Of a stretch of 22,405 bases of DNA, positions 1 through 5,623 are shown one piece after another. The notes below the pieces were generated by a model. That model had not been told where the DNA came from, did no database searches, and saw only the letters and a list, made by a program, of their open reading frames with translations. The first letter of the stretch is position 1. Every line of letters starts with the position of its first letter. Origin of the DNA: Coriobacteriia bacterium (lineage in GTDB: Bacteria; Actinomycetota; Coriobacteriia; Anaerosomatales; JAENZW01); NCBI GenBank assembly GCA_029858605.1, contig JAOUET010000008.1:1-22405 (forward strand), given 5' to 3'. The position numbers and the translations under genes were made by a program.

Positions 1-783
1 CATTCGACCGGGGCCGAGGAACGAGTATATCCGCCCGGTTTGACGCCCCGGCACCTGCGCGAGTATCGGTACGGCTCGCTCACCGACTTCTTCGAGCGGC
101 ACGCCGAAGGCCTCCATAGCGTAGCGCCAGTTGTCGCGTGCGTGCTCGAGGCGGGGGCTCACCTCGAGGTCGCGGTAGAAGTCCGTGTCCACCATCCCTG
201 GCACGAGAGCGTGGACCGATATCGGGCGGCCCTTGTTCTCCGCCGCCACGCTGCGAGTGATGCTCGCAACGGCACTCTTCGTGGCCGCGTAGGCGGCGGT
301 GAAGGGGGTGGCCTCTCCACGGTGGCCACGGCCGGACATGTTGAGCAGGATCCCACCGTGCTCGGTGAAGTAGGGCACGAGCAGGCGCGATGCGAGCATC
401 GTTCCCGTCAGGTTGACGGAGACGATGTGGTCGATCTCCTCCGAGGAGCATTCGTCGAGCGGGCGATAGCCGAGTGAGACTCCCGCGTTGTTGACCCAGG
501 CGTCGATGCGTCCGAGAAGGCCGAGTGTCGTTTCGAAGAGACACTCCACGTCTTCGGCCGAGGACACATCCGCGCTCATGCCGCAAACGCGTTGGTCGTT
601 CGCTGCGAAGGCGTCCACGGTGTCTGCCACGGCATCCTCCTTGCGGGAACTCACGACCACCACGGCACCCGCTCGGGAGCAAGCGTCGGCGATCGAGCGT
701 CCGATGCCGCGAGTGGAGCCGGTCACTACGACGACCTTGTCTTCGAGCAGTTGCGAGGAAGTGTTGCGGCCGTTGCGTGTCAC
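1..783 (-). CDS. SDR family oxidoreductase (partial, C-terminus beyond window)
   Basis: Classical short-chain dehydrogenase/reductase, an NAD(P)(H)-dependent cytoplasmic oxidoreductase; the substrate cannot be told from sequence. 261 codons are visible and the frame is still open at base 1. The Rossmann nucleotide-binding motif TGSTRGIG lies at residues 21-28, an NNAG motif follows strand 4, the probable catalytic Ser is S150 in NMSGRG, and the YxxxK motif is Y165-AAT-K169. The Ser-Tyr spacing of 15 is slightly longer than the usual 12-13, so the exact Ser assignment is uncertain. The GTG start at 783 is chosen because it overlaps the TGA stop of the upstream LOG-like gene (GTGA), which indicates translational coupling. 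No ATG fits the conserved N-terminus. Family is certain; specific function is unknown. Confidence 0.9.
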   Translation of the reverse strand, partial: MTRNGRNTSSQLLEDKVVVVTGSTRGIGRSIADACSRAGAVVVVSSRKEDAVADTVDAFAANDQRVCGMSADVSSAEDVECLFETTLGLLGRIDAWVNNAGVSLGYRPLDECSSEEIDHIVSVNLTGTMLASRLLVPYFTEHGGILLNMSGRGHRGEATPFTAAYAATKSAVASITRSVAAENKGRPISVHALVPGMVDTDFYRDLEVSPRLEHARDNWRYAMEAFGVPLEEVGERAVPILAQVPGRQTGRIYSFLGPGRM

Positions 784-1274
784 AGGGATCTCTCCTGGCC
801 GAGGAATCGCTTTGCGTGCGCGATCGCTTCTTCCGGCGTGGCAGCGTCCACGAGGCGGCCCGTCGCGTAGAACCTCGCGAACGCTTCTCCGAGCGCGAAG
901 TCTAAAGCCACTACCGGGCGACCGAGTTTCAGGGCATGCGCGATCTCGGATATCGTGCCCGCTCCTCCTCGGCAGGCTATGACCACCCGGCTTGCGAGTA
1001 CGTTGACGACGTTGCGAGCGTCGCCGAGACCCGTTGGGATGGGGATGTCGATGTCCGGGGTCGCCTGGCGAGTGTCCTCGTCGGGAAGCACGCCGACGGT
1101 CAGGCCGCCGACTTCTCGCGCACCGGCGGCCGAGGCCGCCATCACTCCGCAATTGCGGCCGCCGTTCAGTAGCACCCAACCTTCTTCGGCGATGAGCGCG
1201 CCAAGCCTGCGGGCGGTCTTCAAGGTAGCCTGGTCGACCTTGCCACCACCCATGACCCCGATGATCGTGCGCAT
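780..1274 (-). CDS. LOG-like / TIGR00725-type Rossmann nucleotide-binding protein
   Basis: 164-aa cytoplasmic protein with the lysine-decarboxylase-like (LOG) Rossmann fold. It has an N-terminal glycine-rich stretch (GVMGGG, residues 6-11), NGGRNCGVM at 37-45, and GGAGTISE at 103-110. The last matches the PGGxGTxxE signature of LOG phosphoribohydrolases except that Pro is replaced by Arg (RGGAGT). Family members bind nucleotide monophosphates; in the TIGR00725 branch the real substrate is not established. The ATG at 1274 is preferred over an in-frame GTG two codons upstream, because GGAGG sits 5 nt before the ATG and would overlap the GTG. Its TGA overlaps the GTG start of the downstream SDR gene, so the two form a coupled pair. 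A specific metabolic role is not inferable. Confidence 0.85.
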   Translation of the reverse strand: MRTIIGVMGGGKVDQATLKTARRLGALIAEEGWVLLNGGRNCGVMAASAAGAREVGGLTVGVLPDEDTRQATPDIDIPIPTGLGDARNVVNVLASRVVIACRGGAGTISEIAHALKLGRPVVALDFALGEAFARFYATGRLVDAATPEEAIAHAKRFLGQERSL

Positions 1275-1310
1275 GGGCACCTCCGTATCCGATGGTACGA
1301 CAGGTGTCGC

Positions 1311-1344
1311 GAAAGCACGAAGCCCCGCACGCGGCGGGGCCTTC
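1311..1344 (-). terminator. Intrinsic terminator after tRNA-Arg
   Basis: On the minus strand GCCCCGC / GCGGGGC form a perfect 7-bp stem around the loop CGCGT, extended by GAA/TTC pairs across one bulged G. A moderately T-rich tail (GTGCTTTC) follows. It starts 12 nt beyond the encoded CCA of tRNA-Arg, so it probably ends the tRNA transcript before the LOG/SDR pair. Confidence 0.65.
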
Positions 1345-1355
1345 GCTGGTTTCTG

Positions 1356-1432
1356 TGGCGCGCCCTGAGAGATTCGAACTCCCGACCTTCTGATTCGTAG
1401 TCAGACGCTCTATCCAGCTGAGCTAAGGGCGC
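1356..1432 (-). tRNA. tRNA-Arg(ACG)
   Basis: A full cloverleaf can be drawn. The 7-bp acceptor stem is GCGCCCT/AGGGCGC. The D arm is GCTC/GAGC, the anticodon stem TCTGA/TCAGA has loop CTACGAA with anticodon ACG, and the T arm has the TTCGAAT loop. The discriminator G and the 3' CCA are encoded in the DNA. The ACG anticodon is normally edited to ICG by TadA, and a tadA gene lies at 10682 in this window. Confidence 0.97.
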
Positions 1433-1493
1433 ATCTGCGTCCGACTGGGCGGACGGCCTAGCAATCCTGCCAGCAGGCAGGCGAGATGTCAAC

Positions 1494-1588
1494 TGGCGGA
1501 GAGTGAGGGATTCGAACCCTCGAAGGGGCGTTATAACCCCTTACTCGCTTAGCAGGCGAGCGCCTTCAACCGACTCGGCCAACTCTCC
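1494..1588 (-). tRNA. tRNA-Ser(GCT)
   Basis: Class II tRNA of 95 nt including an encoded GCCA end. Acceptor stem is GGAGAGT/ACTCTCC, anticodon stem CTCGC/GCGAG with loop CTGCTAA (anticodon GCT), a 22-nt variable region with its own stem (AAGGGG/CCCCTT), and T arm GAGGG/CCCTC. It lies 61 bp upstream of tRNA-Arg on the same strand and is probably co-transcribed with it. Confidence 0.97.
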
Positions 1589-1650
1589 GCAGACGCTTCT
1601 TGAGCACATGCCTTCGGGCAGTTCGTCCCCGCCACAAGAAACGCCGAATC

Positions 1651-1679
1651 ATTGTATCAAGGTGCCGAAGAGGGGTGAA
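1651..1679 (-). promoter_or_regulatory. Candidate sigma70-type promoter of the tRNA-Ser/tRNA-Arg unit
   Basis: On the minus strand TTCACC (1679-1674), a 17-bp spacer and TACAAT (1656-1651) match the -35/-10 pattern, the -10 at 5 of 6 positions. The expected transcript would start about 57 nt before the tRNA-Ser 5' end, a plausible processed leader. Confidence 0.5.
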
Positions 1680-1760
1680 GCGAGATTGGGGCGTCAGGTC
1701 GACGCGTCTCGGAAGGGCGGTACGGGACCGGATCGACGGCGGGTGAAGTCCCTGTTCAAA

Positions 1761-1792
1761 TTGCGATTCCAGTCTGTGCCGGAGGATACAAT
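1761..1792 (+). promoter_or_regulatory. Weak candidate promoter upstream of cysK
   Basis: TACAAT at 1787-1792 is a good -10, but the only -35-like hexamer (TTGCGA at 1761-1766) is 20 bp away, longer than the usual 16-19. It would leave a 5' leader of over 100 nt before the cysK ATG. Treat as tentative. Confidence 0.3.
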
Positions 1793-1911
1793 CGCATAAA
1801 AACATAGTAATAGTGCGGTTTCACCCTTGTATCGAGCTGACACCATCGACACAATGGGACGATGAATCCACCGGCGCCGTCTGGGTTCGCGGCGGAAACG
1901 GCAGGCAGGCA

Positions 1912-2871
1912 ATGAAGCAGTATGGAGAGAGTGTCAGCGGGATCATCGGGGGCACCCCAGTGGTCGCGCTGCAGAGGCTCGCGGAAGGCCTCCCGGGTCG
2001 CGTCATCGTCAAGCTGGAGTCGCACAATCCCGGTGGTTCCGTGAAAGACCGCATCGGCAAGTCGATGATCGACGACGCCGAGAGACGCGGGCTGATACGC
2101 CCGTACGAGTCCACGATTGTGGAGCCCACGAGCGGGAACACCGGCGTCGCGCTCGCGATGATAGGCGCCGAGAGAGGCTATCGGGTCATACTCGCGATGC
2201 CGGAGAGCATGTCGATCGAGCGTCGCAAGCTGCTCGCAGCGTTCGGCGCCGAGCTTGTGCTCACACCGAAGGAAGCGGGCATGCGCGGAGCGGTCGAAGC
2301 TGCGGAAAGCATCGCGGCGAAGACGCCCGGCTCGTGGGTGGCCGGTCAGTTCACGAATCCTGCGAATCCGAGGGCGCACTACGAGACCACGGGCCCTGAA
2401 GTGCTCGCCGCAACCGGGGACGTCGAGATCGGGGCGTTCATTTCTGGTGTCGGGACCGGCGGAACTGTGAGCGGAGCCGGTGCCTACCTGAAGGAGCACG
2501 CCCCGGGGGTCCGCATCATTGCCGTGGAGCCCGCTGAATCGCCCATCATCGCCCAGCGTCTTTCGGGGGAGGAACTCAAGCCGGGCCCACATCTGATCCA
2601 GGGCATCGGCGCGAATTTCATTCCCGACACGCTCGACTTGGACGTTCTCGACGAGGTCTTGCATATCGAGGGACCAGACGCGGTCGAGGTGGCTAGGAGT
2701 CTGGCCGCGCAGGAAGGTCTCCTGGTCGGAATCTCCTCGGGCGCGAACGTCAAGGCGGCGATCGAGGTGGCGTCGCGTCCGGAGATGGAGGGTCGCGCCG
2801 TCGTGACGGTCGCTCCGTCCACCGGCGAGCGGTACTTGTCGACCGTTCTTTGGGAGGGCCTCGGGCAATGA
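1912..2871 (+). CDS. cysK: Cysteine synthase (O-acetylserine sulfhydrylase)
   Basis: 319-aa PLP enzyme that converts O-acetyl-L-serine plus sulfide to L-cysteine in the cytoplasm. Visible landmarks are NPGGSVKDR with the Schiff-base lysine K45, the substrate-binding loop TSGNTG at 73-78, the GTGGT phosphate-binding loop at 181-185, and a C-terminal SSGAN segment near the cofactor ring. Length is normal for the family. The ATG at 1912 starts just before the conserved IIGGTPVV segment. An in-frame GTG 99 bp upstream would add unrelated residues and was not used. The TGA stop overlaps the ATG of the next gene (ATGA), coupling the enzyme to an Rrf2 regulator. A cystathionine beta-synthase-type relative is possible, but the size and motifs favour CysK. 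Confidence 0.95.
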   Translation: MKQYGESVSGIIGGTPVVALQRLAEGLPGRVIVKLESHNPGGSVKDRIGKSMIDDAERRGLIRPYESTIVEPTSGNTGVALAMIGAERGYRVILAMPESMSIERRKLLAAFGAELVLTPKEAGMRGAVEAAESIAAKTPGSWVAGQFTNPANPRAHYETTGPEVLAATGDVEIGAFISGVGTGGTVSGAGAYLKEHAPGVRIIAVEPAESPIIAQRLSGEELKPGPHLIQGIGANFIPDTLDLDVLDEVLHIEGPDAVEVARSLAAQEGLLVGISSGANVKAAIEVASRPEMEGRAVVTVAPSTGERYLSTVLWEGLGQ

Positions 2872-3281
2872 GAGTCTCCCAGCAACTCGACTACACGCTC
2901 AGAGCGCTTGTCGAGCTTGCGCGGGAACCTGGACGACCTGTCTCGGGGGGCGAGGTCGCAAGGAGATTGGGCCTGCCAAGACGATTCCTCGAGCAGCAGC
3001 TCACCTCGATGGGGCGTGCGGGCCTCGTGAGATGTCGCCGCGGGACCGGTGGCGGGTGCGAACTGGCTGTCGCTGCGGAGGACATCACCGTGGCCGACGT
3101 GGTACGAGCTGTCCAGGGAGAGGTTCTGGACGTCCCACACACGGCCGGTTCCGCCGTGGCCGAGATGTGGGCGGGCGTCGTGGCGGAACTCGACGAGGTT
3201 CTGGATGCGGTGACCATCGCGGAACTGGCTCGACGTCAACGGGTCATAGGGGCCGACGCAACTTCGATGTACTGGATCTAG
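2868..3281 (+). CDS. Rrf2 family transcriptional regulator (CymR/IscR-like)
   Basis: 137-aa DNA-binding protein. The N-terminal winged helix matches Rrf2: MRVSQQLDYTLRALVEL, then GGEVARRLGLPRRFLEQQL as the recognition region, then AGLVRCRRGTGGG as the wing, then the EDITVADVVRAVQG segment that leads into the dimer helix. The three cysteines that ligate the Fe-S cluster in IscR/NsrR are absent: the region after residue 85 has no Cys, and the only two Cys are in the wing. It is therefore probably not an Fe-S sensor. Known parallel: CymR of Bacillus/Staphylococcus is a cluster-free Rrf2 protein controlling cysteine genes in complex with CysK. The ATGA overlap with cysK makes the same partnership plausible here, by inference. 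It starts inside the cysK stop, so no separate promoter is expected. Confidence 0.88.
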   Translation: MRVSQQLDYTLRALVELAREPGRPVSGGEVARRLGLPRRFLEQQLTSMGRAGLVRCRRGTGGGCELAVAAEDITVADVVRAVQGEVLDVPHTAGSAVAEMWAGVVAELDEVLDAVTIAELARRQRVIGADATSMYWI

Positions 3282-3351
3282 CCGAAGCGAGAACGATTGA
3301 GCTTGCGCCGCGTGCCGGAGACGCGAGCCGCGGACCGGATGATCCACCCCC

Positions 3352-3384
3352 TTGACGGTCGCGGTGCGCGTGCTACTCTACAAT
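3352..3384 (+). promoter_or_regulatory. Candidate promoter of the iscS-iscU operon
   Basis: TTGACG at 3352-3357 is a 5/6 match to -35. Two overlapping -10 options follow: TACTCT at 3374-3379 (16-bp spacer) or TACAAT at 3379-3384 (better hexamer but 21-bp spacer). It lies 50-80 bp before iscS and directly upstream of a perfect inverted repeat. Confidence 0.5.
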
Positions 3385-3387
3385 CCA

Positions 3388-3400
3388 TACCTATGAGGTA
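3388..3400. promoter_or_regulatory. Operator-like inverted repeat before iscS
   Basis: TACCT-ATG-AGGTA is a perfect 5-bp inverted repeat with a 3-bp centre, placed immediately downstream of the candidate -10, around the expected transcription start. That position would suit a repressor. The Rrf2 regulator encoded just upstream is the natural candidate ligand, but binding is inferred only. Confidence 0.45.
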
Positions 3401-3431
3401 GGAAATCTCCGCTCGCGAAAGAGGTCCTCCA

Positions 3432-4646
3432 ATGGAGACGCCATCGGTCTACCTTGACTGCGCAGCCACCACACCCGTGGACCCGCGCGTGTTCGAAGCC
3501 ATGAGTCCCTTCTTCAGTGGCAGGTTCGGGAATCCCAGCAGCCTGCACGCGAGCGGGAGAGACGCTCGTACGGCTCTCGATGAGGCACGCGAGAGCGTGG
3601 CCGCATCGATCGGCGCGAACGATCCGACCGAAGTGCTGTTCACGGGTGGAGGCACCGAATCCGACAACGCCGCCCTCATCGGCATCGTGTCGAAGGCCGC
3701 CCCCACCGGCGGTCACGTCGTGGTGTCGGCGTTCGAACACCACGCGGTTCTGGAGCCGGCGCATCGGCTCGAAGGCAGGGGCTACGACGTCACCTATCTG
3801 GCGCCGCGTCGAGACGGGTGCATACACGCCGAGGATCTCGAAGCGGCGATGCGTGCGGACACGGTTCTGGTCTCGGTGATGCACGGTAACAACGAGATCG
3901 GCACCATTCAGCCGATAGCGAAACTCGCAGACGTGGCGCATGAGGGCGGGGCCCTGATGCACACGGATGCGGCCCAGACGCTCGGGAAGGTCGAGGTCGA
4001 CGTTCGGCAAATGGGTGTGGACGCAGCGTCGTTCTCTGGTCACAAGATCTACGCGCCCAAGGGCATCGGCGCGCTCTACGTGAAGCGAGGAACGCCTTTC
4101 GAACCTCTGCTTACGGGGGGTGGCCAGGAATTCAAGAGACGCTCGGGAACAGAGAACGTCGCCTATGTGGTGGGTCTTGCCCGTGCAGTCGAGATCATGC
4201 TGGAGGAACGCGAGACGGAAGCGCCGCGGCTATCCTTGCTGCGCGATCGGCTGCTTGAGGGCATCACGAATGCAGTCGAGAACTCGGAGCCGACCGTGGC
4301 CTCCGGTGAGCGCCTTCCGAACATCGCCCACGTGGTGGTGAAGGGAGTCGAAGGCGAGTCCATGCTGTTGCAGCTGGACCATCTCGGCGTGGCGGTCTCA
4401 ACCGGCTCCGCATGCTCGTCGGGATCGCTCGAGCCCAGTCACGTCCTCCTCTCGATAGGTTGTCCCCCGGAGGTCGCGCACGGTTCCTTGCGCCTGTCCT
4501 TCGGACGCTTCACGACAGAGGCCGACATAGACTACTTCCTCGAGAAGTTCCCGGCCATTGTGGAAGGCCTGCGGTCGATGTCGCCCGTCTACCAGCGCAT
4601 GTACGGCAGCAGCGGAACCGAGCACCCGGTCACCGCTCAGTCGTAG
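3432..4646 (+). CDS. iscS: Cysteine desulfurase, IscS/NifS group I
   Basis: 404-aa PLP enzyme that takes sulfur from L-cysteine, giving alanine and an enzyme persulfide for Fe-S cluster and tRNA thiolation pathways. Landmarks are YLDCAATTPVDPRV at the N-terminus, the FEHHAVL histidine segment, HTDAAQTLGKVEVD, the PLP lysine K205 in SFSGHKIYAPKG, RSGTEN, and the catalytic loop STGSACSSGS with C328. Lys and Cys numbering falls almost exactly on E. coli IscS (K206, C328). The long catalytic loop and SACSSGS signature mark the IscS/NifS group, not SufS. The start is an ATG preceded by GAGGT. An iscU-type scaffold follows after 14 bp, a standard desulfurase-scaffold pair. It could equally be named nifS, as no nitrogenase genes are in view. 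Confidence 0.95.
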   Translation: METPSVYLDCAATTPVDPRVFEAMSPFFSGRFGNPSSLHASGRDARTALDEARESVAASIGANDPTEVLFTGGGTESDNAALIGIVSKAAPTGGHVVVSAFEHHAVLEPAHRLEGRGYDVTYLAPRRDGCIHAEDLEAAMRADTVLVSVMHGNNEIGTIQPIAKLADVAHEGGALMHTDAAQTLGKVEVDVRQMGVDAASFSGHKIYAPKGIGALYVKRGTPFEPLLTGGGQEFKRRSGTENVAYVVGLARAVEIMLEERETEAPRLSLLRDRLLEGITNAVENSEPTVASGERLPNIAHVVVKGVEGESMLLQLDHLGVAVSTGSACSSGSLEPSHVLLSIGCPPEVAHGSLRLSFGRFTTEADIDYFLEKFPAIVEGLRSMSPVYQRMYGSSGTEHPVTAQS

Positions 4647-4660
4647 GAAGAGGAGAACTC

Positions 4661-5041
4661 GTGTACAGCCCCAAGGTCATGGAACACTTCAACAACCCAC
4701 GGAATGTCGGCGTGGTCGAGAACGCAGACGGTGTCGGTGAGGTGGGGAACCCGGTGTGCGGCGACGTAATGAAGATCAGCATCAGGGTTGCCGAAGACCG
4801 AATAGCCGACATCCGGTTCCAGACCCTAGGTTGCGGGGCGGCGATCGCGACCTCTTCCATCATCACGGAGATGGCCCGCGGCATGAGTCTCGAGGAAGCC
4901 GCCGGGATTACGAAGAAGGACATAGCCGACGCCCTGGACGGACTGCCCCCGCAGAAGATGCACTGCTCGGTGCTGGCAGCAGACGGGCTCCGCGCCGCGA
5001 TCGAGGATTATCGCAAGCGGGACTCGCGTCTTCGCGTCTAG
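4661..5041 (+). CDS. iscU: Fe-S cluster assembly scaffold IscU/NifU N-terminal type
   Basis: 126-aa scaffold on which nascent [2Fe-2S] clusters are built from sulfur delivered by the desulfurase encoded just upstream. All ligand residues are present: C33 with D35 in NPVCGDVM, C58 in TLGCGAAIATSS, and C102 in KMHCSVLAADG. LPPQK at 95-99 corresponds to the chaperone-recognition motif LPPVK of E. coli IscU, with Gln in place of Val. The start is a GTG 5 nt after a clear AGGAG; an ATG only appears at codon 7, inside the conserved YSPKVMEHF segment. No C-terminal Nfu or ferredoxin-like domain is present, so it is the short IscU/NifU-N form. No hscA/hscB/fdx genes accompany it. The stop is 1 bp from the 3' end of a convergent tRNA. 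Confidence 0.95.
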   Translation: MYSPKVMEHFNNPRNVGVVENADGVGEVGNPVCGDVMKISIRVAEDRIADIRFQTLGCGAAIATSSIITEMARGMSLEEAAGITKKDIADALDGLPPQKMHCSVLAADGLRAAIEDYRKRDSRLRV

Positions 5042-5042
5042 A

Positions 5043-5132
5043 TGGCGGAGGGGGAGGGATTCGAACCCCCGGACCCGTGAGGGTCAGCGGTTTTCAAGAC
5101 CGCCGCATTAAGCCAGACTCTGCCACCCCTCC
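5043..5132 (-). tRNA. tRNA-Ser(TGA)
   Basis: Class II tRNA of 90 nt including an encoded GCCA end. Acceptor stem is GGAGGGG/CCCCTCC, anticodon stem GCGGT/ACCGC with loop CTTGAAA (anticodon TGA), a long variable arm (GACCC/GGGTC), and the TTCGAAT T loop. It converges on iscU with a single base between the two genes. This is an ordinary serine tRNA, not tRNA-Sec, whose anticodon is TCA. Confidence 0.97.
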
Positions 5133-5287
5133 GCAGGTGAGCACACAGGAGGATAGCACGTGCAGGATTGAGCCGCGCCTTGCGGCCGGCAGGGCGTTCC
5201 CGGATGAGATTCTTTGGGGCGCAGAAGGGCGTGTCCGCCGTCTATCCTCGCAGCTCCGCCGCTAGTCCGGGGTGACCCTTCGAGTTC

Positions 5288-5314
5288 AGGATAATTCATC
5301 AGGAAAGTAGTCAA
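5288..5314 (-). promoter_or_regulatory. Weak candidate promoter for tRNA-Ser(TGA)
   Basis: On the minus strand TTGACT (5314-5309) and TATCCT (5293-5288) resemble -35 and -10 elements but with a short 15-bp spacer and a leader of about 150 nt. The 274-bp gap between the tRNA and the next gene has no better signal on either strand. Confidence 0.25.
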
Positions 5315-5406
5315 CTTTTCTTGTGCAGTTACCGAACTTAACGACTGTAGGGCACCGTTCGGCGCAGGTCTGTGACTGGCGACACACCGTTCGAGGGGGC
5401 GGGGAT

Positions 5407-5610
5407 ATGGGGACCCTCTACGACTACTGCACGAAGATCCAGAGCCACATTGAGCGTGAGGGCATGGATCTCTTCCGCGTTCGCGGTGAGTTGGCGCTGC
5501 GCGTCGGCTTTCTCATTTCACTCGTGGAGCCGGAAGATCCGGATGACCCAGAGAAGGTCAAAGCTCTGCGTGAGGCGGCCCAGGACGTTCTGGGTCTCAC
5601 GCTCGACTAG
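5407..5610 (+). CDS. Small hypothetical protein (67 aa) preceding the large cytochrome
   Basis: Unrecognised family. The 67-residue product begins MGTLYDYCTKIQSHIEREG and reads as a soluble, mostly helical, mildly acidic protein: a helix with KIQSHIEREGMDLFRVRGELALRVGFLISL, an acidic turn (EPEDPDDPEK), then a second helix (VKALREAAQDVLGLTL). It has no signal peptide, membrane segment or metal motif. The ATG at 5407 is chosen because GGGGCGGGG lies just upstream and the residues further upstream in frame look non-coding. The large cytochrome starts 13 bp after its stop, so the two are very likely co-transcribed. The position hints at a cytoplasmic accessory role for the cytochrome operon, but the function is unknown. 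Confidence 0.7.
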   Translation: MGTLYDYCTKIQSHIEREGMDLFRVRGELALRVGFLISLVEPEDPDDPEKVKALREAAQDVLGLTLD

Positions 5611-5623
5611 GCGGGACGAACCG

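Larger units (their letters stand above)
1589..1911. other. Intergenic region between tRNA-Ser(GCT) and cysK
   Basis: 323 bp between divergently transcribed units. It holds a good minus-strand promoter for the tRNAs and a weaker plus-strand candidate for cysK, both listed separately. A GTG-initiated frame runs from 1813 into cysK, but the upstream residues look nothing like the family's N-terminus. I see no convincing riboswitch, T-box or small gene here. Confidence 0.6.

Noticed and set aside
1298..1309. CGACA-GG-TGTCG palindrome upstream of the LOG-like gene as an operator
   Set aside because: Short, with no regulator nearby and no clear promoter to place it against; could be chance.
1813..1911. 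N-terminal extension of cysK from an in-frame GTG
   Set aside because: The extra 33 residues do not resemble any CysK N-terminus; the ATG at 1912 gives the normal length.
1756..2868. A 370-codon minus-strand open frame opposite cysK
   Set aside because: It is antisense to a textbook cysteine synthase, is His/Arg-rich and has no family features.
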